64,000 bases of DNA from assembly GCA_019192545.1 (NCBI GenBank), contig JAHCMI010000051.1, forward strand, positions 1 through 64,000. Direction: 5' to 3'. The translations under genes were made by a program, and so were the position numbers. Below the pieces are notes generated by a model. It saw only the letters and a program-made list of their open reading frames with translations, was not told the origin of the DNA and did no database searches. The DNA is from Rivularia sp. MS3. Its GTDB lineage: Bacteria > Cyanobacteriota > Cyanobacteriia > Cyanobacteriales > Nostocaceae. This document shows positions 1-11,200 of this stretch, in pieces. Position 1 is the first letter of the stretch, and each line of letters begins with the position of its first letter.

Positions 1-60
1 ATATTTCGGTAATTTTTATTCAGAATTTAGCATACTAACAACTGATGAGCCATAATATAT

Positions 61-211
61 ATAGGATTACTATTTGATTATTGAAAAACACGTAGGATGT
101 GTTACCGCGAAGCGTAATGCACCATTTGATAGGTTTTCGGTGCGTTAGGCTGAAGCCATAACGCACCCTACAAATACCTAATTTTTTTCAATATTCAAAA
201 CGGATTCCTAT
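61..211 (+). repeat. MITE-like dispersed repeat, copy 1 (inverted relative to 34261-34414)
   Basis: Termini ATAGGATTAC...GGATTCCTAT form an imperfect terminal inverted repeat. The reverse complement matches 34261-34414 closely over nearly the whole length. Confidence 0.75.
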
Positions 212-443
212 ATCTGTTAAATACTATTTAATATAGTTGAATTTATATTCAAATAGAGAACGTTGCCCATCATATTTAATGAAAACGAGTATTAGTAGTC
301 CATTACATAAGTTATCAGGGGTAAAACCAATTTTAGTTTTAACAAGATTAATCCTCTAAATTCTCTTCCTCTGCGCTCTCTGCGCTCTCTGCGGTTTTTT
401 AAAAGAGAGTTTAAAACTCCTCAAAAATAATGTGGTGGAGTCT

Positions 444-575
444 TAATGGTCTTTTTCATTAATTTTTATGGGTGAATAGAAAATAATTTTTTTCTACCCC
501 CTCTAGCCTATCTTCCCCCTCTACCCCCTCCCTAACCTAACCCATCATTTTTAATGGGACAGACCACTACTATTA
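444..575. repeat. Dispersed repeat with polypyrimidine core and GGGACAGACCACTA-type terminus
   Basis: tttttatgggtga...ctaccccctcc...ccatcatttttaatgggacagaccactac resembles the units at 20155-20278 and 35911-36245. Confidence 0.5.
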
Positions 576-1303
576 CTTAAAACAGCAATCCTCGAATTAA
601 TTGCCGTTGGTGCTTCTGTCGGATATCACTGCTATCTTTAACAAACTAAAGACATTTGTTTTCTACTCGGATATATTACTGGCAATGCTGGTACAGAAGC
701 ATTATCAAGTCAAACTGCTGGTTGTATTGTGGAAGAAATGCTGAATAATTCTTACCCCCTTTTTGCTACTTATTCTCAAAGTCAACCTCTGATTCTCTAT
801 TTTGCTTTTTGAAGTCCGTATGTTTTCGAGTTGTAATGCCGCATCAGGAAAATTTTCAGCTATTTATCAAAATTTCAATAGTATTACCTAGATACAAATC
901 ATACTTTTATGGGCAATATATAAAGTAAGGCTAAAGTCTTATAAACGTTTATTTGCCTTGAATCTATGTGGCTTATTGCTTTTGTAAGCTGAAAAAGTGG
1001 GTTTATTTTCTAATTTACCAACTTGTGAAAAGTTATCTGAAAGCATAAACGACAAACTGACTGTAGTTCATAACAAAAATACTTGATTTATTTTTTAGCG
1101 TTCTTGTATTGCGAGGAATGTTCCTCGTCCCTATAGTTCACTGTAATGCAATAACTTCTTAGCTAAAAAAAAGTATCCCTATTTTTCGCTGATTTGCACT
1201 GTTAATTTAGATATTTTGGCACCATATGCCATGTCGAAATAGCTAAAATCACATGTTAGTTCGGTAAAGTTCCCTATTTATGACACGCGACTTTAGTGCA
1301 TCA

Positions 1304-4099
1304 ATGAAATTTATATTAAAGCGTTTGTATCCTAGTAAATATAGGATTTCTGACGCGAGAAAAAACGGTACGATAAATTTGTGTAGTAGTTTATTTACTA
1401 CAACATTTCTTTTGAGCTTTTTGGCTATACCAGCAAAAGCCGAAGGTTCAAAAGACTTAGTGGAAAATGGTGGAGATAGACCTTATACGGAATGGTCAAC
1501 AGCTACATCTGCGGGTATTGAACGTAAAACTAGGCTCAAGGTTTTTGTTAAAAGTGGAGAAACTATAAATCTTGGCTCCAGCGTAGATAACAGTTTTGAT
1601 AATAAAGATATAGTTTTACGTAGTCCTTCGGGTATAGAACAAATTTGTGATGTTTTGATATCCGGTGAAGGGTTTATAGATACCGTAGCCAAAGAAACAG
1701 CAGGACCTTTACCCAATGTTGGAGGTTATACACCGTGTACTTTTACGGCTACAGAAACGGGAATTTATGAAGTAGAATTTCACGCTCCTAAAAATTCAGG
1801 AGATCCACCTATCAGGTCGGCAACGGCTCAATTCCCTACAGTCAATTCCCAAGGACAAGCTGTAGCTGCTTGGGACATTACGGTTCGGGATAGTGGTGGA
1901 GATGCGACAATGGGAAGGGTATTTACAAACTATGTCGCGATGAACATGGGAGGTAGCGGTCAGTCTCTCAACTCAGAATTCTTTATTCAAACTAAAGATG
2001 GTTTTTTATATAGAACTGCAATGAATGGGGTAGACCCTTTCGGTTTTATTTTCTTTGGTAACAGTAGAGGATTTATTGACAAAACTGATAATAGTACTTT
2101 ATATCATTCTGCAAATGCAGGTAAAAATAATTTTACTCTGGATTCGTTTCAAGGGAATGTTGAGGTGCAGCGTCCTGATGTTCCCGATACTCTAACCAAT
2201 ATTACTCATTTAATATTTTTCAATTCTCCCGATCCAGAAACTTTAGATGAATTAGGGATTCCCCGTACACCAGCCATACCTGCAACCCCAACGAAGTTTA
2301 AATTTACTGGTGGTAATGGTGGAAGCGGCAACCAAACTTTCGTTGGTGTTGGAGGCAATTTCAGTTTTGATTCTATTAGTGCGGGTAGCTACGAAATTAT
2401 TATTGATACGGATGAAGATGGTATTTTTGACCCAAGTAAAGATAGAGTATTACAGAATATAGCGACGGTCGGTAGTAACGTCGTATCTTGGGATGGTCAA
2501 GATGCTAACGGTAATAATTTGGGTCCTCGTGCTAATAACGACCCCTATAGTGCCAGAATCAGACTGCGGACTGGAGAATATCACTTTCCAATGTTGGATG
2601 CCGAAAGTAATCCCACTGGTTTTGTAATTGAAATGCAAAATCCACCTACCGCATTCCCGACTGGATTTAACGAATTTACTGTTTACTATGATGACGAGAA
2701 CTATACTACTAGCAATGGCATCAATGTCAGTTTAGATGGCAATGGTGCTAGCAATCCTCGTAATGCTGCTACTGGAATAGATAGTTCTACCGGAACCCAC
2801 AGATTTAGTGGAGGGTATGGTGATTTCAAAGGAATTGATACTTGGTCTTATTTTCCTAGTGAAGGAACATCTGCGAACCTGATTATTACAAACGATAAAT
2901 CAGCAAATGTACAAGGTATAAAATCGGTACGTTTTCTTGAAGACAAAGATAATAGCGGTACGGTGACTGTAGGAGATACCGTTGAATACACTATTACTTA
3001 CAGTAATAATGCTCCTGAAGCTAGCACAGACGCAAATAATTTTGTAATTCAAGATGATTTACCACCACAATTAACTTACAATTCATCTCAAATTGTTTCA
3101 CAAACAACTGGTAACGATATTCAACTGAATACAAGCTATAACGGTTCTGGTGCATTGACTAACTCTGGTACTTTAAGAGTTAACGATGAAATTACTATTA
3201 AAATTGTCGCCACAATTAACAATAGAAATAGTGGGAACCCAATTAGCAACCAAGCCAATGCAACTTTCAATACACCTGATAACCCAGCCGCAACCGGAAA
3301 CGCTTTAACCGATGCTGATTCTGCGGGAGTGATTCAAGATAATCCACCAAGCGAAGGTAATGCTTTCAAACAAATTGACGATGATAGTCAAAATACTGGA
3401 AACGACCCTTCCAATACCGGAGATGACGAATCAACTATTATTAATGTCGAAGAATCACCTGTAGTAAGTGGTTCTCCAAAAATACTTTTAGTTAAGAGAA
3501 TTACCGCTATTAATGGGGTTGATATTAACAATTTTATTGACGACCCTAACACCATTGATGATAACAACTCTAACTGGCCAGATTCTGACCCTTCGAGTAC
3601 AAATCGTAATAACTTTTTGCGTGGAGCAATTAATGGTGGTTCAGTCGCTCCTGATGATGAATTAGAATATACAATCTATTTTCTTTCAATGGGTGAGACA
3701 GATGCTAGTAAATTAAAAATCTGTGACTTAATCCCGAATCATACTACTTTTATTCCTACTGCTTTTAACGGTTCAACACCTACAGATGGTGGATTAAATA
3801 CTGCAAATTTAGGTATTGCGATTTCTTTAGATAATACTAATTTTTCTCAGAATCCTACTGCTTTTCTTACTAACATTGCCGATAGCGATAGAGGAGAATT
3901 TTTCGCTGCTGGCAAAACACTATCGATGGATTGTTCTGGTAGTAATAATGGTGTTAATAGTAATGGTGCCGTCATTGTGAATATCGTCAATAAAGACAAC
4001 GCCGACCAAGATATTATACCTACCGCAAATGTTAACCAGACACAAGCTAAACCAGCTAGTTCCTATGGCTTTATCAGATTTAAAGTCAAAGTGAATTAA
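1304..4099 (+). CDS. Secreted DUF11-like repeat protein with conserved C-terminal two-Cys domain (family member 1)
   Basis: Long ORF (939 aa from 1280). The likely start is the internal ATG giving MKFILKRLYPSKYRI, followed by a signal-like hydrophobic stretch ending AKAEG. Contains a DUF11-like segment (SVRFLEDKDNSGTVTVGDTVEYTITYSNN...). The C-terminus VKRITAING...CDLIP...MDC...SYGFIRFKVKVN is shared with the next three genes. Confidence 0.85.
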   Translation: MKFILKRLYPSKYRISDARKNGTINLCSSLFTTTFLLSFLAIPAKAEGSKDLVENGGDRPYTEWSTATSAGIERKTRLKVFVKSGETINLGSSVDNSFDNKDIVLRSPSGIEQICDVLISGEGFIDTVAKETAGPLPNVGGYTPCTFTATETGIYEVEFHAPKNSGDPPIRSATAQFPTVNSQGQAVAAWDITVRDSGGDATMGRVFTNYVAMNMGGSGQSLNSEFFIQTKDGFLYRTAMNGVDPFGFIFFGNSRGFIDKTDNSTLYHSANAGKNNFTLDSFQGNVEVQRPDVPDTLTNITHLIFFNSPDPETLDELGIPRTPAIPATPTKFKFTGGNGGSGNQTFVGVGGNFSFDSISAGSYEIIIDTDEDGIFDPSKDRVLQNIATVGSNVVSWDGQDANGNNLGPRANNDPYSARIRLRTGEYHFPMLDAESNPTGFVIEMQNPPTAFPTGFNEFTVYYDDENYTTSNGINVSLDGNGASNPRNAATGIDSSTGTHRFSGGYGDFKGIDTWSYFPSEGTSANLIITNDKSANVQGIKSVRFLEDKDNSGTVTVGDTVEYTITYSNNAPEASTDANNFVIQDDLPPQLTYNSSQIVSQTTGNDIQLNTSYNGSGALTNSGTLRVNDEITIKIVATINNRNSGNPISNQANATFNTPDNPAATGNALTDADSAGVIQDNPPSEGNAFKQIDDDSQNTGNDPSNTGDDESTIINVEESPVVSGSPKILLVKRITAINGVDINNFIDDPNTIDDNNSNWPDSDPSSTNRNNFLRGAINGGSVAPDDELEYTIYFLSMGETDASKLKICDLIPNHTTFIPTAFNGSTPTDGGLNTANLGIAISLDNTNFSQNPTAFLTNIADSDRGEFFAAGKTLSMDCSGSNNGVNSNGAVIVNIVNKDNADQDIIPTANVNQTQAKPASSYGFIRFKVKVN

Positions 4100-4800
4100 T
4101 GATTGAATCAGAAGTTTAGGCATATACTACAGTCTGTACAACTTTTGATTAATAACGGCAAAGACCCATTTTTAAAAGGGTTTGAGGAGATATAAACGGC
4201 TGAGATACTTGATTTATCTTTGTGGTTGCGTAAATCTTGGTATATTTTGAATTATTTATATTAAGTATACAGTGTTGTATTCTGATTTTTTCAACTGAAA
4301 TATTAATCTCGTATCCTGAATATTTATATATCTTTTTTGCAAAAATAATTTATTGGCGGTAAAACAGTACACAGTAAAAGCAATGGTCTTTCAGTACTTA
4401 TTATGCTATCGGAATAGTTGTTTGAAGGCATAAATAAACAGAAAAAGCCAGAAAAATAGAATCTTTGCAAAGCATAAATATTAAGAATTTTTGCTGATTT
4501 TATAGCATATTAAGAACTAATGAATAAAAATATTTTTTAATATAAATTGAAAATTACACAAAAATATCACACATTCATTAGTACAATTATTTAAATCACA
4601 ACCAGTAAATTGTAAAATCTTTTTGAATTAGCTCTGAAAAATTATTTTTATCTCGCAATTATACTGAAGTCAACCTGCAAAACTAAAAGCTTTAATTGTC
4701 AATGAATAAAATGTTTATAACACAGTTTATTTGATATTCATCTAACAATTATATTTTTCATTAATTGAAAGTAGCAATCAATAATTTTCCGATTTATATT

Positions 4801-7800
4801 ATGAAATTTATATTAAAAAAATATACAGCTATATATAAAGCTCAAAAGTTTATATTCGGAAGCAGTATTAGTATTGCAAGTGCTTTAACGCTTATAACAG
4901 CCGGTGCTGCTAATGCCCAAGTAGGTATAGATAGTTTGAATGCTACTTACCAAAATGGTACTTCTAGTAGCTACAGCACTACAGTAGGAGACCCTTGTAA
5001 TACTGGAAATTATTCAGGTGGCTGTAATAGCAACATTAATATGCAGTTTGGCGTTGGTACTACCAATGACTTGATTTTATCTGGATTCACCGCCCAAGGA
5101 GACAGCTATTCTTTAGTTAGACTAACAGACGAAGTTGTATTCCGTCGTATCGACGGGCAAGGTGCCACCGGAGAAAGAAACCTAGTATTTTTTGAATACA
5201 ACACTAATAACCAAATTCGCTCTTCTTATACCAATACAATGGCTGGAGCAATGCTTGGTACCATCATTAACCGAGGTGTGGATAATGGTTTTTCTAATGA
5301 TGATAGTGTAGCAAGTAATAATATCGAGCGGATTGACTATATTATTGCCGGAGGTATGTCGGTTCCGGGTGTTTCTGCGAATGACATTGGTTTCTTAGTT
5401 TTGGAACGTAATGGAAACGACCCATTTCAAATTGCTGCAATCACATCTTTGGATGCCAGCGGTAAACCCAATGGATTTGGTCCTTTGAGAAGGGTAAATG
5501 CAAGTACTTGGGGAGGAAGCGGTTTTAATGTACGAACTGCTGTAATGCGTCGTGAAGAGAATGAATCAAACTTTCGACCTTCACACCTGGTTGGCAATCA
5601 AGAAATACACGCTGTCTATACTTCTATTGGTTCTCTGGGCTTAACTACCGGTCAAACTTTTTATGGCTATGCTCTTTTCCCTAATGATATTGACCAAAAC
5701 AATGACTTAATTAATCTGACTGACTTTCCGACAGATACTTCTGGTGCTTCTGGTGAAGGGGGATTAGATTTAATGGCTGGTGGAGGAATTTTTATTAAGG
5801 ATGGTTTGACGACTGTTTCAGGTCGCTTATATGAAGACTCGGACGGTGACGATAATTTAGATGGTAATGAAGCAAATTTACCTGCAAATATTACTGTCAG
5901 ATTATTAGATAATAATGATAATCAAATTGCTACTGATGTAACCGATAGTAACGGTGATTATGAATTTATTGGTGTAGCTAACGGTAACTATAAAATTCAG
6001 GTAGATACCAATGATTCTGATATTCCTGCTGGATATACTTTGGGAACACCGAATGATTTGTCAATAAATGTTTTGGGTAGTCCAGTCACAAATCAAAATT
6101 TTGGCTTTGATGTCAGTAATATTGGAGGAGGTATTCCACCCGCTCCATATCCAACAAACGTTTGTTTCCCCATTGCTGACGGTGGTGGTGGAAATGGAGG
6201 AAACGATTGGCTGACTAGATTGAGTAAAATAAGCGGAAATGAAACAGCAGTCGGAACTGGAACCGGAACTAATAATATTGAGGCAAGTGCTTTACAGCCG
6301 ATTACTGGTACCTTCTATGCTGTAAATCAAAATAGATTAGGTACTATAGACTTTGAGACTGGTGTATTTACATCAGGAGCAAACAATACTGGTCGTCTTA
6401 GAGACTCATCAGGAAATCAGATCAATGCTGGCAATGTAGATATTGATGGAATGTCTTTCGACCCCACCGAAAGCTCAAATGATGTATTGTATGCTTCAGT
6501 GCGAACGGCTAATGAAGATGTTTTGATTAAGATCGATATTGCAACCGGAAGACGGGTTAGAAATGCTTTTCTTAACGGTACGTCTGATTATGTCAAAATT
6601 TCTGCAACCGATGGTTTAGCCGATATTGATGCTATAGCTGCTGGTATTGACGGTAAGCTGTACGGTGTTGCTAATCAAGGCGGTAATGGCGCTCAGCTAC
6701 TTGTAGAAATTAATAAGCAAACTGGAGCAACTACCAAAATCGGTAATATCGGTAATGGTTTAGATATCGAAGGTTTAAGTATCGATTATCAGGGTAAATT
6801 CTATGCTACCTCCGGAAATGGTCGGAAACTATACGAGCTTAATCCAGCTAATGCTCAAATTATCCAAACTTGGAATTTAGGGGTAGGAAACGATTACGAA
6901 ACCGTTGCTTGTCGGCTGTCACCTGCGGATTTGGGCATTACCAAAACTGTGGATAAACCTAATCCCAACCCATCGGAAACTATCAAATACAATCTTACCG
7001 TGACTAACAACGGACAGAGTATTGCTTCTGATGTTGAGGTGACTGATAGTCTTCCTGCTGGAGTTACTTACAGCAGTGACAATCCTAGCAAAGGCAGTTA
7101 TGATAGTAACACTGGTATCTGGAAAGTAGGTGTATTAGAAACTGGTCAGAGCGCTACCTTAGAAATTACTGCCACAGTTAATAACAATGCTAGCGGTACG
7201 ATTACTAACGATGCAACAGTCACCAATGCCGACCAGCCAGACGATAATTCGGCGAATAATACAGATAATGCAGATATTACAATTCCTTCCCCTAGCAACG
7301 ATTTGACTGTCTCCGGTACTGTTTACGAAGACTTCGGTGCGGGTGGGGATAATAATAACACCTTCGATAATGGTGAAGGAACTATCGGTAACGTTACGGT
7401 AGAATTATTTGCAGATAACAACAGTGATGGTCAACCCGATGGTGCAGCAATTAAAACTGTTGTCACCGACGCGACGACAGGAGATTATCAATTTACACAA
7501 GTTGCTAGTGGTAACTATTTAATTCGAGTTAATACCAGAGATACTGATATCCCTAGTAGCTATGCCATTGGTACTCCTAATCCTATTCAAATCAATGTTT
7601 CTAGTGATATTGTTGACCAGGATTTTGGTTTTAATACTGTATCTAAAACCTGTCCTTCCGGTAGTTTCTTACCCGAACAGACATTCCTTGATTTTCGCAA
7701 TCCACAGCTAGTATCTGGTAATGCTTTAAGTCTAGGTGCTATCTATCGATTTTCAAATGTCGCTACCGATGTTGATGCTTTAGTAGAAATCAAATCTTTT

Positions 7801-8892
7801 AATAACGCTACTTTGGCTCAAATAGACCGTAACGATTTTGGAATACAAAGCGCTTTTCAACCTGAAGTTAGAGCCAATTCTACAAATGTCGGTGAATATA
7901 GCGTTGATTTTGATATTCAGTTCGTGCAATCTGGTACTAGTACACCAGTTGAACTGAGAAAAATATTAGCTACTGGTATTGATATTGACGGAGATAATGT
8001 TAGAGTTCGAGAAGCTTCCGAGCTTGGTGGTAATAGATTTACTTCTTACGCTATTGATAGCGACTCTAGGTTAACTGCAACGGAATTAAGTTCTACCAGA
8101 GTTAAGTTTGAAAGTACCACAACCTTTAACTTAGCTAATATTACTATCAATTCTTTAAACCAAGGTAGTGCTTTCTATGACAATAGCGTTGAGAAAATAG
8201 AATACCGAGCCGGTTTAATTATTGACCCCGGTAATGCTACAAATATTGCTAATCAAAGACTTACATCTTTAGTTTTTGACTGCGTAGAATATAACCTTGC
8301 CGTTACTAATACACCAAACGTAATATTGGTTAAAAGAATTACCGCAATCAATGGCAACCGCAACCAAAACCCTAACGACGGTACTCCATTAAATCAATTT
8401 GTAGACGATACTAGTTCCCCACAACAAGGCAACGATAACTCTCCAAATTGGCCTGATAACTATCTGCTTGGTGCTATCAATGGAGGGAAAATCAAACCCG
8501 ATGATGAAATTGAATATACGATTTACTTTCTCAACATTGGTAACGGTGATGCTGCTGACGTGAGGGTTTGCGACAGAATTACTAACAATCAGAACTTTCA
8601 GCCAGATACTTACGCTGTGGGAAGAGGTATTCAACTAAAGCTGGGAAATAGCGCTCAGACTAACTTAACTAATGTTAACGATAATAGCGATCGCGCTCAA
8701 TTAATCACCCCTGGTGGTGTTGTTCCTGGCAACTGCAATATCCAGGGTGCCAACAGTAACGGTACGGTACAAATTGACATTACTGGTAATACAGGTTCAC
8801 CTTCATTAAGTACCATGCCCGGTTCGACAGGGAAAGGTACGCCGAATAATTCTTACGGCTTATTCAGATTTAGAACCAAAGTCCAACCGTAA
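4801..8892 (+). CDS. Secreted SdrD_B-like/DUF11-like modular protein with conserved C-terminal two-Cys domain (family member 2)
   Basis: Long ORF; ATG at 4801 gives MKFILKKYTAIYKAQ... and a signal peptide ending AANAQ. Two SdrD_B/Cna_B-like modules (VSGRLYEDSDGDDNLDGNE..., VSGTVYEDFGAGGDNNNTFDNGE...), a DUF11-like module (ADLGITKTVDKPNPNPSETIKYNLTVTNNG) and the shared C-terminal domain. Confidence 0.85.
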   Translation: MKFILKKYTAIYKAQKFIFGSSISIASALTLITAGAANAQVGIDSLNATYQNGTSSSYSTTVGDPCNTGNYSGGCNSNINMQFGVGTTNDLILSGFTAQGDSYSLVRLTDEVVFRRIDGQGATGERNLVFFEYNTNNQIRSSYTNTMAGAMLGTIINRGVDNGFSNDDSVASNNIERIDYIIAGGMSVPGVSANDIGFLVLERNGNDPFQIAAITSLDASGKPNGFGPLRRVNASTWGGSGFNVRTAVMRREENESNFRPSHLVGNQEIHAVYTSIGSLGLTTGQTFYGYALFPNDIDQNNDLINLTDFPTDTSGASGEGGLDLMAGGGIFIKDGLTTVSGRLYEDSDGDDNLDGNEANLPANITVRLLDNNDNQIATDVTDSNGDYEFIGVANGNYKIQVDTNDSDIPAGYTLGTPNDLSINVLGSPVTNQNFGFDVSNIGGGIPPAPYPTNVCFPIADGGGGNGGNDWLTRLSKISGNETAVGTGTGTNNIEASALQPITGTFYAVNQNRLGTIDFETGVFTSGANNTGRLRDSSGNQINAGNVDIDGMSFDPTESSNDVLYASVRTANEDVLIKIDIATGRRVRNAFLNGTSDYVKISATDGLADIDAIAAGIDGKLYGVANQGGNGAQLLVEINKQTGATTKIGNIGNGLDIEGLSIDYQGKFYATSGNGRKLYELNPANAQIIQTWNLGVGNDYETVACRLSPADLGITKTVDKPNPNPSETIKYNLTVTNNGQSIASDVEVTDSLPAGVTYSSDNPSKGSYDSNTGIWKVGVLETGQSATLEITATVNNNASGTITNDATVTNADQPDDNSANNTDNADITIPSPSNDLTVSGTVYEDFGAGGDNNNTFDNGEGTIGNVTVELFADNNSDGQPDGAAIKTVVTDATTGDYQFTQVASGNYLIRVNTRDTDIPSSYAIGTPNPIQINVSSDIVDQDFGFNTVSKTCPSGSFLPEQTFLDFRNPQLVSGNALSLGAIYRFSNVATDVDALVEIKSFNNATLAQIDRNDFGIQSAFQPEVRANSTNVGEYSVDFDIQFVQSGTSTPVELRKILATGIDIDGDNVRVREASELGGNRFTSYAIDSDSRLTATELSSTRVKFESTTTFNLANITINSLNQGSAFYDNSVEKIEYRAGLIIDPGNATNIANQRLTSLVFDCVEYNLAVTNTPNVILVKRITAINGNRNQNPNDGTPLNQFVDDTSSPQQGNDNSPNWPDNYLLGAINGGKIKPDDEIEYTIYFLNIGNGDAADVRVCDRITNNQNFQPDTYAVGRGIQLKLGNSAQTNLTNVNDNSDRAQLITPGGVVPGNCNIQGANSNGTVQIDITGNTGSPSLSTMPGSTGKGTPNNSYGLFRFRTKVQP

Positions 8893-9033
8893 TTAACGTA
8901 AAGATGCGATATATAAACAATACGTTATATTCAGCGTGCTTGCTCTTTGTATATATATCGCGTCTCTACAGGTGAATGCATCTCTTACAAATTGTCATAT
9001 CAAATTAAGTAAGAATTTTCGATCTTTAAAGTC

Positions 9034-10797
9034 ATGTCAAATTCAAAATCTTTTTCTAGTGTGTCCCGTAAAAACAAGCAAAGTCGCCGTAATAATCGTA
9101 TTTACCGCTCTTTGCTAATGACATTTGTAATTGCAGGTAGCAATTTACTATCAGCATTACCATTATTAGCTGAAACACCCGGTACAGTAATTAATAACCA
9201 AGCAACTGGTAGTTTTACAGATCCAGCTAACAACAACAACGAAGTACTGATTGAATCCAACATAGTTAAAGTAACTATTGCGGAAGTCGCAGGTATTACC
9301 GTGACTCCAGACGGTACGGAAGAAGCTCCTGCTGGAGTGAATGGTGCTGGTGAATTTCAAGGCAACGGCAAAATTAACCCAGAAGATGTAGTTTACTTCC
9401 AGTATAAAATTACTAACGTTGGTAACGACCCGACCAAATTCTTTATTCCTGGCGCTCCTAGCGGTGTTACTAACGGTGCTTTGAACGGAACCGGAACTAT
9501 AGAAGTTATAGGGTACGATCCAGATGGTAACAATCAGACAAGTATTACTCCTGAAGCTATTCCTGCTACTGGTGCCGAAACAGGAACTATTACAGGTTTA
9601 CCTAATAATGGTTCAATTGCTCCGGGTGGTAGTATAACTATCCGCGTTCCTATTAAAGTTGATACTGGATTACAAGATGGCGATAAGGTTACCGTGATTA
9701 TGGGTGATACCCCGCCAAACGATAATTCCAGCGATACCCAAAACCAAGACTATAGCGACAATGGCAACAACGGAGATATTTATACCGTAGATAACAACGG
9801 AACGGAAAATGGTGACTCAGATGGCGACCCTGTAAATGGCGTTCGTGAAGCAAGTGCCAACCAGGATGTAACGGTAACAAACGCTAACAGTATTTCCGGT
9901 ACATTGTACGAAGACGATGGTGGAGCAGATACCGGTAACGATACATTTGATAACGGTGAAACAAAGCTACCAGAAAACATTACCGTTAACTTGTATGAAG
10001 ATACTAACGGTAATGATGTTCTCGATCCTGGTGAAAACACACCCGTTCAGACTGTTGAAACCGATGCAAACGGCGATTATATTTTCCCAGACGTTGCAGA
10101 TGGCGATTACATCGTAAAAGTAGATGAAACAGATACTGATATTCCTGAATACTATACTCCAGGTACAGTTGAGGATTTACCTGTAACTGTTAATGGTGCT
10201 TCAGAAGCAGATAAAGACTTCGGATTTGATAAAAATGCTCCAGATGTAATCATGGTCAAGCGGATTACCAAGATTAACGGTCAAACAGTCAATCCCAACG
10301 ATAGCAAGCCTTTAGGTAGTTTCGTAGATGACCCTTCAGACGATAATGATACCAGTGCTAACTGGCCTACTGGTTATGTAGTTGGTGAAATCGATGCAGG
10401 TAGAGTTAGAGTCGGTGACGAAATCGAATACACTATTTACTTCCTCAATGCTGGAAAGTTCAAAGCTGAAAACTTGAGAATTTGTGACGCAATCCAAGGT
10501 CAGCAAGATTTGAAAGCCGATGCTTACGGTGCTGGTAATGACTTGCAGTTAAACGTATCAAACAACGGTGACACTAATTTAACAAGTGCAAGCGGTGACG
10601 ATCGCGCTGAATTCATAGCTGCTAACGGTACCGTTCCTGCAAACTGCAATCTTCAAGTTCCAAATGATAACGGCACCTTGGTGGTTGACGTTACAGATGC
10701 AACCTTGACCGAAATTCCCGGCTCAACAGCGCCAGGAACGGCAAATTCCTACGGCTTAATTAGATTTACAACTGTTGTCAGAGATGACAATCCTTAA
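9034..10797 (+). CDS. Secreted SdrD_B-like protein with conserved C-terminal two-Cys domain (family member 3)
   Basis: 587 aa ORF. N-terminal SNLLSALPLLAETPGTVINNQATGSFTDP, one SdrD_B-like module, C-terminal domain VMVKRITKINGQ...SYGLIRFTTVVRDDNP. Confidence 0.85.
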   Translation: MSNSKSFSSVSRKNKQSRRNNRIYRSLLMTFVIAGSNLLSALPLLAETPGTVINNQATGSFTDPANNNNEVLIESNIVKVTIAEVAGITVTPDGTEEAPAGVNGAGEFQGNGKINPEDVVYFQYKITNVGNDPTKFFIPGAPSGVTNGALNGTGTIEVIGYDPDGNNQTSITPEAIPATGAETGTITGLPNNGSIAPGGSITIRVPIKVDTGLQDGDKVTVIMGDTPPNDNSSDTQNQDYSDNGNNGDIYTVDNNGTENGDSDGDPVNGVREASANQDVTVTNANSISGTLYEDDGGADTGNDTFDNGETKLPENITVNLYEDTNGNDVLDPGENTPVQTVETDANGDYIFPDVADGDYIVKVDETDTDIPEYYTPGTVEDLPVTVNGASEADKDFGFDKNAPDVIMVKRITKINGQTVNPNDSKPLGSFVDDPSDDNDTSANWPTGYVVGEIDAGRVRVGDEIEYTIYFLNAGKFKAENLRICDAIQGQQDLKADAYGAGNDLQLNVSNNGDTNLTSASGDDRAEFIAANGTVPANCNLQVPNDNGTLVVDVTDATLTEIPGSTAPGTANSYGLIRFTTVVRDDNP

Positions 10798-10924
10798 TTT
10801 CTTAAATCTAATCATTTAGTAATAGGTTCGTAGTAAGTGATTTATCGCTTTCTTCAAAAGAGTTAAATCCTTACTAACAAACAACCTATAAGGCTACTAG
10901 TCGATTGCATAAATTTTAAAGGCT

Positions 10925-10988
10925 TATAGTAGTGCGAGCATCTTGCTCGCTAGCGGTTATTCACCGAGCAAAATGTTCGCACTATAAA
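10925..10988. repeat. Small inverted-repeat (MITE-like) hairpin
   Basis: TTATAGTAGTGCGAGCATCTTGCTC and GAGCAAAATGTTCGCACTATAA are near-complementary arms. Confidence 0.55.
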
Positions 10989-11200
10989 TACTATAAATAT
11001 TTCTCCTTAAAATGAATGCGGTGGAGTACTAATAGTCAATAGCATAAATTCTGAATATTTCGTTTTTATCTAAATAATTGGGAGACATAACATATCACGT
11101 CTCTACAATAATTATAAGAAATACAAAAATTGCAAAATAATATTTATACGGGTTTGTAATTAATAAATTAATAAATGATTTTAAATAGAAAAAAATAACT

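Noticed and set aside
8936-9118. 60-aa ORF overlapping the start of family member 3
   Set aside because: Different frame from the well-supported signal-peptide ORF at 9034; best explained by chance.
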